Assembly (NCBI GenBank): GCA_030447875.1
Contig: JAUJOA010000007.1
Span: forward strand, 1-64,000
Direction: 5' to 3'
Origin: Thermoleophilaceae bacterium
GTDB lineage: Bacteria; Actinomycetota; Thermoleophilia; Solirubrobacterales; Thermoleophilaceae
Length of the DNA: 64,000 nt
Below the pieces are notes generated by a model. That model was not told the DNA's origin. It worked only from the letters and a program-made list of their open reading frames with translations, and ran no database searches. Shown here one piece after another: positions 52,984-61,558 of this stretch. Numbering within the stretch: the stretch's first letter is position 1; each line of letters begins with the position of its first letter. The position numbers and the translations under genes are program-made.

Positions 52984-53583
52984 TCAGAGCGCGCGGCGGC
53001 CCTGGAAGGCCTTGCCGAGCGTTATCTCGTCGGCATACTCGAGATCCGCGCCCACCGGCAGCCCGCTCGCCAGGCGCGTGACCGACACGTCGGGCGCGCG
53101 CTCGCGGAGGGCATCGGCGATGTAGAGGGCGGTGGCCTCGCCCGTGGTGGTGGCGTTGGTGGCCACCACCACCTCGCGCGTGCCGTTCGACTCCACGCGG
53201 CTCACGAGCTCGGCAATCCGCAGGTCCTCGGGGTCCACTCCGTCGATCGGCGACAGCGCCCCGCCGAGCACGTGGTAGCGGCCGTGGTACTCGTTGGTGC
53301 GCTCGATCGGGATCACGTCGCTCGGCTCCTCGACCACGCAGATCACCTCCGCGTCGCGGCGCTCGTCCTCGCAGATGCGGCAGGTGGGCCCGACGGCGAG
53401 GTTGAAGCAGACCTCGCAGAGGCCGACGGTCTCCTTGACCTCGCGAATGGCGTCGGCTAGCCCGAGCGCCTCCTCGGGGGGCAGCCGCAGCACATGAAAT
53501 GCGAGCCGTTGTGCGGTTCGCTGACCGATCCCCGGCAGTCGCGCGAACTCAGTTATGAGGCGGTTGATTGGCGGGGCGAACAC
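52984..53583 (-). CDS. recR: recombination mediator RecR
   Basis: A 199-residue protein that helps load RecA with RecO/RecF. It has the helix-hairpin-helix region FARLPGIGQRTAQRLAFHVL, the zinc finger CEVCFNLAVGPTCRICEDER (four Cys) and a Toprim domain (VICVVEEPSDVIPIERTNEY, GRYHVLGGALSPIDGVDPED, VVATNATTTGEATALYIADA). Normal length. It is part of the dnaX-ybaB-recR group, although a 219-base gap with a terminator-like hairpin separates it from ybaB. Confidence 0.96.
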   Translation of the reverse strand: MFAPPINRLITEFARLPGIGQRTAQRLAFHVLRLPPEEALGLADAIREVKETVGLCEVCFNLAVGPTCRICEDERRDAEVICVVEEPSDVIPIERTNEYHGRYHVLGGALSPIDGVDPEDLRIAELVSRVESNGTREVVVATNATTTGEATALYIADALRERAPDVSVTRLASGLPVGADLEYADEITLGKAFQGRRAL

Positions 53584-53708
53584 GAGCTCCCGAGCTTAGA
53601 GGCGGAAGCGGCGGGCCCGCTCACGCGGGCGTGGGCGGCTCTCTCGTCTCCGAACTCGTCAGCTCCGCTGACCACCTGTGCTGAGCAGTTACGCCGAGTC
53701 CTCAGCTC

Positions 53709-53733
53709 AACTGGTCAGTTCGACTGACCAGTT
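53709..53733. terminator. symmetric hairpin between recR and ybaB
   Basis: AACTGGTCAG, loop TTCGA, CTGACCAGTT is a perfect 10-bp hairpin in the gap between ybaB (ends 53803) and recR (starts 53583). It could end the dnaX-ybaB transcript. No T-run follows, so it might instead be an operator. Nearby GTCAGC and GCTGAC half-sites repeat the same motif. Confidence 0.5.
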
Positions 53734-53802
53734 CGCGACGAAGAGTGCCCGCGGCGTTTCGGACGGCAGGTCGGCCCCGATGCGTCGAACCGCAGGACGA
53801 TC

Positions 53803-54147
53803 CTAAAGGCCCGGCAGGCCCATCCCGCCGGGCCCGCCGAGCTGGCCGAGCCCCGCGCTCGCGGCGCCCATCTTCGATGCCGCCAGCTCCTGTGCCGACC
53901 GGAGCGCCTCGTTGGTCGCCGCGAGCACCATGTCCTGGAGCAGCTCCACGTCCTCGGGATCGACCGCCTCGGGGTCGATCCTGATCTCGCGCAACTCGAG
54001 CCCACCGGTGATCTTCACGGTGACCATGCCCCCACCCGCGCTGGCCTCGAGCACCTCTGACTCGAGCTCCTCCTGGGCCTTGACCATCTCTGCCTGCATC
54101 TGTTGGACCTGCTTCATCATCTGGTTCATGTTCGGCTGCTTCGGCAT
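53803..54147 (-). CDS. ybaB: YbaB/EbfC-family nucleoid-associated protein
   Basis: The 114-residue protein reads MPKQPNMNQMMKQVQQMQAE MVKAQEELESEVLEASAGGG, then VTVKITGGLELREIRIDPEAV, DPEDVELLQDMVLAATNEAL and a Gly/Leu-rich tail. It forms a DNA-binding dimer. The start is ATG 54147. dnaX-ybaB-recR is a widely conserved cluster. dnaX ends five bases upstream. Confidence 0.93.
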   Translation of the reverse strand: MPKQPNMNQMMKQVQQMQAEMVKAQEELESEVLEASAGGGMVTVKITGGLELREIRIDPEAVDPEDVELLQDMVLAATNEALRSAQELAASKMGAASAGLGQLGGPGGMGLPGL

Positions 54148-54152
54148 GGCCG

Positions 54153-55898
54153 TCAGTCCTCTTCGCTCGGGGGCTCGTCGTCGAAGACCTCCTTCGCGCC
54201 GAAGTCCTCCCTGAGCCGCCGGAGCAGCTCGTCCTCCGAGAGAGTGGGCGATGCGCCGGGATGGTCTCCGCTCAGGTTGTACTGAAGGTCGAGCGCGTGG
54301 CCGGTTAGTCCGCGAAGGGCGGTCCTGACCAGCGCGCCGTTCGACTCCGCTTTCTTCTTCGAGAACTCGGCGTCCGCCGGAAAGTCGATCGTCAGGCTAT
54401 CTCCGTCGAGCGCCGATGGCCGCGCCTCGCCGAGGAGCGCGCCGACCATGGCGTTCTCGACCCGCACGGCGTCCACGACAGCCGGCCAGAGCGTGCGCAC
54501 CCGCTCGAGGTCGATCTGCGGCGCGGCTGTGGGCGCCGCATCCTCGGGGAGGGAGACCGCCTGGGCGGTGGCGGGCGCCGCAGCGCTCGCCGCCGTGCGC
54601 GCGCCGGTCGCTCGCGCCGAGCCGGACCCTCCGGCCGAGGCCTCATGCGTTCCACCCGACTTGATGGCGGACGCGACCGCGGCGTCCGTAGGAGCTTCCT
54701 CGCCACCCGTGCCGAGCTCGGTGGCCGCGCCACTCGCGCCGGCCGCACCGACCCGCCGCTCGAGCTGCTCGATGCGGAACATGAGCGCTTGCAGCGAGAG
54801 GTCGGCCTGCGGTTGGACCGCCTTCAGCAGCGCCAGCTCGAGGCGGATCCGCGGATCCGAGCCATCCTTCACCGCGCTCAGCGCCTCGGCGAGCAGATCG
54901 ATCGCCCGGAGCACCTCCCCGTGGGCGAGCCGGCCGGCCTGGCTTGAGAGCCGCTCGGTGTGCCCGGCCGTGACGGAGAAGGAGTCGGGCACCTCGCCAA
55001 GCGTCTGGACTACGTAGAGATGGCGGAGGTGAGCGGCGAGGTCGCGCATGAACTGGGTGAGGTCGCGTCCGGACGCCGACAGCCGCTCCACCGCGATCAG
55101 AGCCGCCTTCGGGTCGTGCTCCACGAGCGACTCGGCGGTCTCGAGCACGAGCTCCGCGTCGGCCACGCCGAGCACCTCGAGGACGTCGTCAAGCTTCACC
55201 TCGTTGCCGCCGTAGGTCACGAGCTGCTCGAGGGTGCCGAGCGCGTCGCGGAAGCTGCCGGTCGCCGAGCGGGCGATCATCGCGAGCGCGGGCTCCGGGA
55301 CCTCGATCGCCTCCTCGACGGCCACGCGCCGCAGCACGCTCGCCACCTGCTCGAGCGAGGGCCGCTGGAAGTCGAAGCGATGGCAGCGGTCGACGATCGT
55401 CGCGGGGACCTTGTGCGCCTCGGTCGTGGCGAGCACGAAGACGACGTGCGGCGGCGGCTCCTCGAGCGTCTTGAGGAACGCGTTCCACGCGGAGGTCGAG
55501 AGCATGTGCGCCTCGTCGAGGATGTAGACGCGGCGCCCCCCGCCCATCGGCGCGAGCACCACGTTCTCGCGGAGCTCGCGAACGTCGTCGACCGAGTTGT
55601 TCGAGGCGGCGTCCATCTCCACCACGTCGAGCGAGGTGCCGTTCGCGATCGCCTTGCAGGCGCTGTCCTCGGGCGAGAAGTCCGTCCGCGGACCATCGTC
55701 GGCGTTCAATGCGCAGGCCAGCAGCTTCGCCATGCTCGTCTTGCCGGTGCCCCGTGAGCCGACGAACAGGTAGGCGTGATGCACCTTGTCGAGCTCGACT
55801 GCGTTGCGCAGCGTGCGCACGATGTGCTCCTGGCCGACCACGTCCTCGAACGTCCGTGGGCGGTGGCGACGGTAGAGCGAGAGCATCTGGATGCCCAT
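54153..55898 (-). CDS. dnaX: DNA polymerase III subunit gamma/tau
   Basis: The clamp-loader ATPase, 581 residues. ATG 55898 starts MGIQMLSLYRRHRPRTFEDV, and MLSLYRR four codons later is also possible. Walker A is FVGSRGTGKTSMAKLLACAL, Walker B YILDEAHMLS, sensor I ATTEAHKVPATIVDRCHRFD and SRC-like FRDALGTLEQLV. The zinc module between them has lost most of its cysteines (NADDGPRTDFSPEDSACKAI). A long Ala/Gly/Ser linker and a tau-type C-terminal domain (VRTLWPAVVDAVRVENAMVG, LTIDFPADAEFSKKKAES) follow. No slippery A/T-rich frameshift site was recognised. Confidence 0.94.
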   Translation of the reverse strand: MGIQMLSLYRRHRPRTFEDVVGQEHIVRTLRNAVELDKVHHAYLFVGSRGTGKTSMAKLLACALNADDGPRTDFSPEDSACKAIANGTSLDVVEMDAASNNSVDDVRELRENVVLAPMGGGRRVYILDEAHMLSTSAWNAFLKTLEEPPPHVVFVLATTEAHKVPATIVDRCHRFDFQRPSLEQVASVLRRVAVEEAIEVPEPALAMIARSATGSFRDALGTLEQLVTYGGNEVKLDDVLEVLGVADAELVLETAESLVEHDPKAALIAVERLSASGRDLTQFMRDLAAHLRHLYVVQTLGEVPDSFSVTAGHTERLSSQAGRLAHGEVLRAIDLLAEALSAVKDGSDPRIRLELALLKAVQPQADLSLQALMFRIEQLERRVGAAGASGAATELGTGGEEAPTDAAVASAIKSGGTHEASAGGSGSARATGARTAASAAAPATAQAVSLPEDAAPTAAPQIDLERVRTLWPAVVDAVRVENAMVGALLGEARPSALDGDSLTIDFPADAEFSKKKAESNGALVRTALRGLTGHALDLQYNLSGDHPGASPTLSEDELLRRLREDFGAKEVFDDEPPSEED

Positions 55899-55981
55899 GC
55901 TAGCCGCGGCGCGGATGGCCGGTCAGGGGGCCGCTCACGCGACTAACCGGCACCCCCCCGCCGGGGTATCGGCGGAGTAGT

Positions 55982-56254
55982 GGACCGTGCACCCGACCTC
56001 GAAGCCTGCCTCCGGGCGTGCCCGCCGGCCCCGGACTCCGGCCAGGCTTCCCCGCGGCGCATGAACGGAATCGCTTAAGGCTGCTTCCTCCCGGATCTGA
56101 CCTGGTTCGCGAGCGTTCACCGCGCGGGACCTGGCCATCGACGCCCTCGACCGGCGTACTGACCCCAAAGACCTAGCCCCTCAGACGGGAGTTCGGCCTC
56201 GCTAGAGCGGATTGCGAGTGCAGGGCACCGCTACCTCCCCGCCTAGCACGGTCC
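55982..56254 (-). ncRNA. ffs: signal recognition particle RNA, large bacterial type
   Basis: The 5' end GGACCGTGC (56254-56246) pairs perfectly with the 3' end GCACGGTCC (55990-55982). The conserved 5' domain segments GGTGCCCTGC and CAATCCGCTCTAGCGAG match the Alu-type half of Bacillus-like SRP RNA. The S-domain core AGATCCGGGAGGAAGCAGCC with a GGGA tetraloop lies at about 56098-56079 and binds Ffh. Length is about 273 bases, so this is the long form and not the 4.5S form. It lies between dnaX and the TPM-like gene. Confidence 0.92.
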
Positions 56255-56312
56255 GCTGGGGATCTTAGCGGCCGTTTGACGGCGTCCATGGCGGGTACGA
56301 CCTCCCAGGCAA

Positions 56313-57629
56313 ATGATGCGCGCTCGCCTTCTGCTGCTCGCAGCGCTCGTGGCCATCGTGGCGCTCGCAACCGTCGCCCAGCCGGCCTACGCAGGCCCCT
56401 TGATCGACCGCGCCGTGAGCGGCCTGGAATCGGATCCCGTGTACGTGGACCCGGCGGTGGAGTCGGCGCTGTCCGACGCCGAGGCCTCGGAGCTTCGTGA
56501 CCGCATCGCAGCAGGCGACGGCGGGCCGATCTACATCGCGGTCCTCCCGGACGAGGCGCGCAACGAGGCCGGCGGCGACAGCGGCGAGGTGCTCAGGACG
56601 ATCGCCGAGACGCTCCGCCGGCCGGGCACCTATGCGGCCGTCGTCGGGGACCAGTTCCGAGCGGGCAGCACCGGCCTCGCGGAGGGTGAGGCGTCGGCGC
56701 TCGCCACCCAGGCGTTCGAGGAACACGAGTCGGAGGGCCTGGCGGCCACCTTGCTCGCCTTCGTGGACCTCGTGGGCCAGGCTCGCAACGGCGGCGGTGA
56801 GCCGGCCGCGGGTGCCGAGCCGCCGGGTGAGGGACCGTCCCTGGTCGGGCTCGGCGGGCTTGCGGTGATCGGGGGCGGCGCCGCCGGACTGCTCGCGTTG
56901 CGACGACGACGCCGGAACCAACGAGAGCTCGAGGAGGTCAAGGAATTCGCCCGGGACGACCTCGTGGCGCTCGGCGATGACATCCGCGCCCTGGACCTCG
57001 ACGTCGAGATGCCGGACGTAGACCCCGCCGCGAAGGAGGACTACGGGCGAGCGGTCACTCGCTACGACGAGGCCAACCAGGCGTTCGAGCGCGCCCGCCG
57101 CCCGGAGGACATCGAGCCGGTGACCGCCGCCCTCGAAGAGGGGCGTTTCGCCATGGCATCCGCCAAGGCGAGGTTCGCCGGGCAAGAGCCTCCGGAGCGG
57201 CGCTCGCCGTGCTTCTTCGATCCCCGCCACGGCCCGTCGGTCGGCGATGTGGAGTGGGCGCCGCCGGGCGGCATGCCGCGTCCGGTGCCGGCCTGCGCCG
57301 CCGATGCGCAGCGCGTGGAGGAAGGGCTCGAGCCGGCGGCGCGCGAGGTGATGGTCAGCGGGCAGGCCATGCCCTACTGGAACGCCCCCGCGGCGTACGG
57401 TCCCTGGGCCGGCGGATTCTTCGGAGGCTTCGGCGGTGGCTTCCTGCCCGCCATGTTCCTCGGCTCCATGCTCGGGTCCGGAATGGGCTTCGGGGGCCCG
57501 ATCTACATCGACGGGGACGGGGGCGCCGGCGACTTCGGCGACGGCGGGGACTTTGGTGACTTCGGAGGCGGGAACTTCGGAGGCGGAGACTTCGGTGGCG
57601 GAGACTTTGGTGGTGGCGGCGACTTCTAG
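56313..57629 (+). CDS. secreted TPM-like membrane protein with Gly-rich tail
   Basis: A 438-residue protein from ATG 56313. Signal peptide MMRARLLLLAALVAIVALAT, cut near AYA. The extracytoplasmic part (VYVDPAVESALSDAEASELR, GPIYIAVLPDEARNEAGGDS) resembles the TPM/TLP18 fold. A membrane helix (LVGLGGLAVIGGGAAGLLAL) and basic stop RRRRRNQRELEE follow, then a helical cytoplasmic part. It also has a conserved CFFDPRHGPSVGDVEW ... MPYWNAPAAYGPWAGG block. The tail is a GGGDFGG-type repeat. Function is unknown. Similar tails occur in membrane-repair or phosphatase-like TPM proteins. Confidence 0.75.
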   Translation: MMRARLLLLAALVAIVALATVAQPAYAGPLIDRAVSGLESDPVYVDPAVESALSDAEASELRDRIAAGDGGPIYIAVLPDEARNEAGGDSGEVLRTIAETLRRPGTYAAVVGDQFRAGSTGLAEGEASALATQAFEEHESEGLAATLLAFVDLVGQARNGGGEPAAGAEPPGEGPSLVGLGGLAVIGGGAAGLLALRRRRRNQRELEEVKEFARDDLVALGDDIRALDLDVEMPDVDPAAKEDYGRAVTRYDEANQAFERARRPEDIEPVTAALEEGRFAMASAKARFAGQEPPERRSPCFFDPRHGPSVGDVEWAPPGGMPRPVPACAADAQRVEEGLEPAAREVMVSGQAMPYWNAPAAYGPWAGGFFGGFGGGFLPAMFLGSMLGSGMGFGGPIYIDGDGGAGDFGDGGDFGDFGGGNFGGGDFGGGDFGGGGDF

Positions 57630-57659
57630 GCCGCTCTCATGCTGGCCCATGTGACACGG

Positions 57660-58177
57660 TCAGCCCCTCCACCCCTCCTGTGACGCGGGATAGGTGTACG
57701 CACGCAAGCGGTTGATGAACCCGTCGGGCGCCAAGCCTCCGCCAGTGTTCCAGGGGTTCAACTGAGCGCGTCCAGCTCGTCGGGCAGCCGACGTCCTATG
57801 CGCAGCTCACCGACCGGGCTGAAGCGACCAAGCACAGGCGAGACCGCCAGCGAGAACCGCAGGGCGCCGGTCGCGGCGGCGCGCTAGAGCCTCGCCTCGA
57901 GCGTCGCCCCACCACATCGTGGAGACCCGGCCACGCGGCGGAACCCCACGAGAAACAGCTCACTTCCGGCCCGGTAGGGAAGCGACGACGAGTACGGCGC
58001 TTGCTGGGGGTCCGTGACGGGGACGAAGACGTGCCTCGGGGGCGCCCGCGATACGGAAGACCCCCTCGTACACAGGCCTCTCGGGTGCAAGGACTTCGCC
58101 CCTCGGGCGCGGGAGGCGACTGGGAACGCCGCCCCGGCGACGCGGCCGTCGGCCTCAACGACCCGAGCCCGTATCAC
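57660..58177 (-). pseudogene. decayed gene, remnant of a conserved actinobacterial protein
   Basis: Three minus-strand frames, read in order, give coherent protein-like segments: VIRARVVEADGRVAGAAFPV, then VYEGVFRIAGAPEARLRP or PYSSSLPYRAGSELFLVGFR, then ALRFSLAVSPVLGRFSPVGE, LPDELDALS, and finally WNTGGGLAPDGFINRLRAYT ending EGWRG at 57660. The NPWNTGGG and PYRAGSELFL style matches a catalase-like/phosphodiesterase-annotated family I recall from actinobacteria, but that naming is uncertain. Stops and frame changes show decay. Unlike the first 6.8 kb, the surrounding genes are intact here, so this looks like true gene loss beside the tRNA-Val island. Confidence 0.45.
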
Positions 58178-58327
58178 CGGAACGCCGAGCCGCTCGCACG
58201 GCGCCAGAGCTACCCGGCGGCGCCGCCGCGAAACGCTCGCCCTCCGGCCCGGCTCATCGAGAAGGCAATGATCGTCGTCGAGCCAGAAGCTCGAAGGGTC
58301 CGGCCGGGCGGCCTACAATCCCCGTCC

Positions 58328-58399
58328 GGGCGCGTAGCTCAGTGGGAGAGCGCTCGCTTCACACGCGAGAGGCCGCTGGTTCGAACCCAGCCGCGCCCA
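58328..58399 (+). tRNA. tRNA-Val (anticodon CAC)
   Basis: Cloverleaf: acceptor GGGCGCG with CGCGCCC, D-arm GTAGCTCAGTGGGAGAGC, anticodon stem CTCGC/GCGAG with loop TTCACAC (anticodon CAC, reads GTG), T-arm CGCTGG-TTCGAAC-CCAGC. Discriminator A, CCA not encoded. Its 3' 45 bases recur at 61422-61466. Confidence 0.95.
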
Positions 58400-58443
58400 C
58401 TCAAGACCCTGCAGAGCGGCTTCGCGGAAGAGCTTTCGTCGAA

Positions 58444-60930
58444 CTATTCGCCGGCCTGCGGCCCTGAGGCTCGGCGCACGAGGGCGCCGCCTAACAAGAG
58501 CGCAATTCCGGCCAACACGAGGGCAATCAGTCCGAGGCCAGTGAAGGGCAGACTGCCGCCGGTGGTCCCCGTCGTCCCGTCGGTGGAGCTAGTCCTCGGT
58601 GAACCGTCGTCGTAGAAACCGGCGTTCGCGTCGGATGCCGTCACCGAATCGGCGCTCCCCCCGCCGGTGAAGCCGGTCGACCCTCCGCCGCTTTCACCGC
58701 GATTGCCGTCGTCGTCTGGTGGTGGCTGCGAATCCGGGTCGGCCGCCGTACGTGTGCACTTGCTCGGCTCGCGGCGCGGATCCTCGAGTAGCAGCTCGAC
58801 ATTGCGGTCCTTGCGCTCTCCCTCCCCCAGCTCTGGCCCCGCTTGGGGATCGTTGTAGGCGAGCGTCCGGCTGATTGACCCGAGGTCGAACGTGTCGAGG
58901 CCGCTGGCGTCCGTACCAGGGCTCGGCGCCTTGATCGGCGCGCCGGTGTCGACCACCGTGGCAAGGAACGAAAGCGTGCCGTCGCAGTTGTCCATCAGCT
59001 CGACCAGCCGGTTCTGCGGTGGGGAGTCAACGAGCGAGGCCGTCTCGATTCCCCAAAAATCGCCCGGACCTCCGTCAGCGCGGTCGAAGTCAGCGAGCTT
59101 GTGTTCATGTGTGTGGCCCGCGACATAGCTGATGACGTTGGGGAACTTGTGGAAAAGCGCCTCAAGGTCGTCGCCGAGGTGGATCGGGGTCGAGGTCCGC
59201 GGATCGCGGTCACAGCCGGGGTTGATGTCATGGCCGTGCTCGTCGTCGACAGTGCAGTCGCTTCCGGCCTGCGCCGGGGCGGGCAGTTCGTCCTGGAGGT
59301 TGCAGCTCAGGTTCCTGATGGGGTGATGGCCGAAGACGATGATCAGCTTGTCCCGCTGCTGCGCTCGTCGCAGCTCGCCCCGCAGCCACTGGAACTGGGG
59401 GTCGTCGATGTTGCCGTTCGACGCCGGTCCGGCCACGCCGCCCTCGCAGAGCGTGTCGATCGAGACCATACGGATCGCGGGAGTGGCGTTCCAGGCGTAG
59501 TAGGAGGCCGCTCGGCCAGAGGCCTTCAGCTCGTCCTTGTCGACGAAGCCAAAGCCGTGCGCGTCCTCCTGTGCGCCGGTGTCAAAGAGCGCCTTGTATT
59601 CGGCCTTGTCGACGTAGCGGCGACGCTCGTCCGGCGGCACGAACGTCGCCTGCCCGGGATTGCTCGTGAGCGGGTCAGCGAGGAAGTCGGGGTCGAGCAC
59701 CTCGGTCAGCGACTTCTCGAAGTCGTCGGGGTTGGTGAGAGAAGTCACCGGCACGATTGGCTTCACGCAGCCGGTGCCGACGTCCTCGAACGGACGAATC
59801 GCCTTCTGATTGCCCTGCGCAAGCCCGTCGTGGTTGCCGGGAGTGACGTAGGAGGGCACATCGAGACCGCTGGCGCGGAACCGCTTCTGAGCCCGGTCCA
59901 TCAGGTTCGGGTAGCGGGGCCAGTCGCTCCAGATCCCCGCCGGCTGCTCTGGGTCGTAGAACTGAAAGCCCTGCGCGAGATAGTCGTCGTAGTCCTGGAC
60001 GCCGGCGTACTTCCTCGGGTCGGCGGTCTGGCCTTGCGGTCTCTGCCCCGGTGGGCAACTCGATGGGTCGGTGCCGCTGTTGGGGTCAAGGCGTCCGCCC
60101 TCGAGCAGCCTTACGACCCAGCGCGTCTCGTTGAGCTGCTGGTTGTCGGCTTGGTCGCCGGTAAGGATCGTGAAGTCCATCGCGGCGCGCTTGCCGTTGC
60201 CTTGGCGATGCGGGCTGGCGTCCGTGAAGCGGTTGAGTTGCTGGATCGAGGTCTCGACGGCGAAGGGGTTGAACGCCTCCTGGGGGCGGTGCGCGGCGCT
60301 GAAGCTGTTCGGGAACGGCTCGTTAGCGGTGATGTCGAAGAACTCGACGCGCGAAGGCGATTCCTCGTCAGCGAGCTGCCAGTCGGTGGTTTGGGCGGCG
60401 TAGAGGAGCGAGCGACGCCTATCCCCGCGCCCTGGCTTCGCCTCGGCTAGGTCTTCGCGCACAATCCGCGGCTCGCCCGGCCCCTTCTTTAAAAACTGGA
60501 ATCGCTCGTCGCGATCGCCGCCCGTAATCGTCTGCTCGAGCGTGGTACGCCCGAGCGTGCGCCCGCTCGACGCTCCACCCTTGACTGCGGCTGCGGCGGT
60601 CCTCGGCGCCCTGTCGTCAGCGGACTGGGAACCGCCGTAGGCGTTGAAGTCAGAGCCATGCACGTTGTTGGGCACGGCGGCGCAATCAACGTGGTTGTGA
60701 GGCCGCTCCTCGCCGTGGCGATGACCAGCGTCGTCGGCATGGGCGCCGTGCGGCTCGCGGTGGGACTCCTCGCATCCACTCGGAGCGCCCGCCGTCCGGG
60801 CGTCCTGGCCCGACGCCGCCCCGGTTCCGAGCGCGATAGCCAGTGCCAATCCGGGTGCAGCAATCGCCGCGAAGACAGCGCGGCGTCGATGCAGTGACTC
60901 CCTTGACATTGGCCGCATCCCCTCGTTCAC
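58444..60930 (-). CDS. secreted metallophosphoesterase with LPFTG cell-wall anchor
   Basis: An 828-residue protein. The signal peptide includes RRRAVFAAIAAPGLALAIAL, cut near ASG. A His-rich segment (HREPHGAHADDAGHRHGEER) follows. Calcineurin-like phosphoesterase motifs are FTILTGDQADNQQL (GDxxDN), TPGNHDGLAQ (GNHD), VFGHHPIRNLSC and YVAGHTHEHKLADF (GHTH). The arrangement resembles the PPA1498-like (TIGR03767) metallophosphoesterases. The C-terminus has a Ser/Gly/Thr linker then SLPFTGLGLIALVLAGIALL and RRASG, a standard sortase signal. It should be attached to peptidoglycan. No sortase gene is in the window. It lies inside the tRNA-Val island. Confidence 0.9.
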   Translation of the reverse strand: MNEGMRPMSRESLHRRRAVFAAIAAPGLALAIALGTGAASGQDARTAGAPSGCEESHREPHGAHADDAGHRHGEERPHNHVDCAAVPNNVHGSDFNAYGGSQSADDRAPRTAAAAVKGGASSGRTLGRTTLEQTITGGDRDERFQFLKKGPGEPRIVREDLAEAKPGRGDRRRSLLYAAQTTDWQLADEESPSRVEFFDITANEPFPNSFSAAHRPQEAFNPFAVETSIQQLNRFTDASPHRQGNGKRAAMDFTILTGDQADNQQLNETRWVVRLLEGGRLDPNSGTDPSSCPPGQRPQGQTADPRKYAGVQDYDDYLAQGFQFYDPEQPAGIWSDWPRYPNLMDRAQKRFRASGLDVPSYVTPGNHDGLAQGNQKAIRPFEDVGTGCVKPIVPVTSLTNPDDFEKSLTEVLDPDFLADPLTSNPGQATFVPPDERRRYVDKAEYKALFDTGAQEDAHGFGFVDKDELKASGRAASYYAWNATPAIRMVSIDTLCEGGVAGPASNGNIDDPQFQWLRGELRRAQQRDKLIIVFGHHPIRNLSCNLQDELPAPAQAGSDCTVDDEHGHDINPGCDRDPRTSTPIHLGDDLEALFHKFPNVISYVAGHTHEHKLADFDRADGGPGDFWGIETASLVDSPPQNRLVELMDNCDGTLSFLATVVDTGAPIKAPSPGTDASGLDTFDLGSISRTLAYNDPQAGPELGEGERKDRNVELLLEDPRREPSKCTRTAADPDSQPPPDDDGNRGESGGGSTGFTGGGSADSVTASDANAGFYDDGSPRTSSTDGTTGTTGGSLPFTGLGLIALVLAGIALLLGGALVRRASGPQAGE

Positions 60931-61384
60931 GTGCCGATCCTCTCGGCGACAGTACCAGCGGGTGGCGCGGCTGGTCGCGGTCCCTTGGCGCTTCCTAGCG
61001 CCGTGCTATCAGGCCTGAGACGCGGCATCGAGCCTACGTCCGGCTCTAGGCCACGACAACCTCCAGCGCGGCGAGCATGACCGGAGCCCGTGCCGGGAGG
61101 CGATTTATGCGGTGGAGGCCGGCTGATCTGGTCCCCGAGTTCCGCGCGCGCTTCCTCGGCGCCCGCAAGGCGCGGGCTTACGGGGCTTACGGTGCGGCCC
61201 GACTGCTCCGGTGCGATCGGGAGAGCAGCCTTGCGCCTTCAGCACGACGGGCCGATGTCCTCGCCGTCTGCTTCCAATGGGCAGCGCTGGTAAAGGCAGT
61301 GCCCGAATCCACAGCCATCGGCCCATATCGGCGCCTATCTTGGCTAGCGACGGGTTAGATCCGCTTGTGAGGCGCCCCTTTCTA
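60931..61384. other. intergenic stretch, no supported gene
   Basis: About 450 bases upstream of the metallophosphoesterase and inside the proposed island. Short frames exist, for example 61077-61358 on the plus strand, but with no recognisable domain, no ribosome-binding site and an unlikely Arg/Ala composition. The promoter of the metallophosphoesterase is expected near 60940-61000, but I could not identify a clear one. Confidence 0.4.
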
Positions 61385-61402
61385 GAGCGGTATCGACCGC
61401 TC
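61385..61402. other. hairpin next to the partial tRNA copy
   Basis: GAGCGGT, loop ATCG, ACCGCTC is a perfect 7-bp stem, 20 bases before the tRNA-Val 3' fragment. Inverted repeats flanking an att core are typical recombinase-binding sites, so it may be a leftover of the attachment region. There is no direct evidence for that. Confidence 0.35.
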
Positions 61403-61421
61403 AGAAGCGCACGCGTCGCCG

Positions 61422-61466
61422 CGCTTCACACGCGAGAGGTCGCTGGTTCGAAACCAGCCGCGCCCA
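61422..61466 (+). repeat. partial tRNA-Val copy (3' 45 bases), putative attachment site
   Basis: This segment matches bases 58355-58399 of the intact tRNA-Val from the anticodon stem to the discriminator, with two differences (C to T after GAGAGG, C to A at the end of the T-loop). The 5' half of the tRNA is missing, so it cannot form a cloverleaf. Same orientation as the intact tRNA, as expected for an att direct repeat. Confidence 0.85.
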
Positions 61467-61558
61467 TGCTGAAGCCGTGCTGCCCTACCTGGCGGCACCG
61501 CGTACAGATAGAGGGGGTCGGCAAGCGCTCGCCAGTCGGCGACGACCCGGACCACGGA

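Larger units (their letters stand above)
58328..61466. mobile_element. putative tRNA-Val-associated integrative island remnant (about 3 kb)
   Basis: An intact tRNA-Val lies at one end and a direct repeat of its 3' 45 bases (43 of 45 identical) at the other. This is the classic footprint of a site-specific element that integrated at the tRNA 3' end. Only one substantial gene, a cell-wall-anchored metallophosphoesterase, lies inside. No integrase or excisionase is visible, so it would be a degraded or passively mobilised island. A decayed gene sits just outside on the tRNA side. Confidence 0.5.

Noticed and set aside
59101-60450. 449-codon plus-strand open frame
   Set aside because: Shadow of the metallophosphoesterase on the other strand.
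61077-61358. 93-codon open frame inside the island
   Set aside because: No recognisable domain, no good ribosome-binding site, and an Arg/Ala/Leu composition typical of random high-GC frames.
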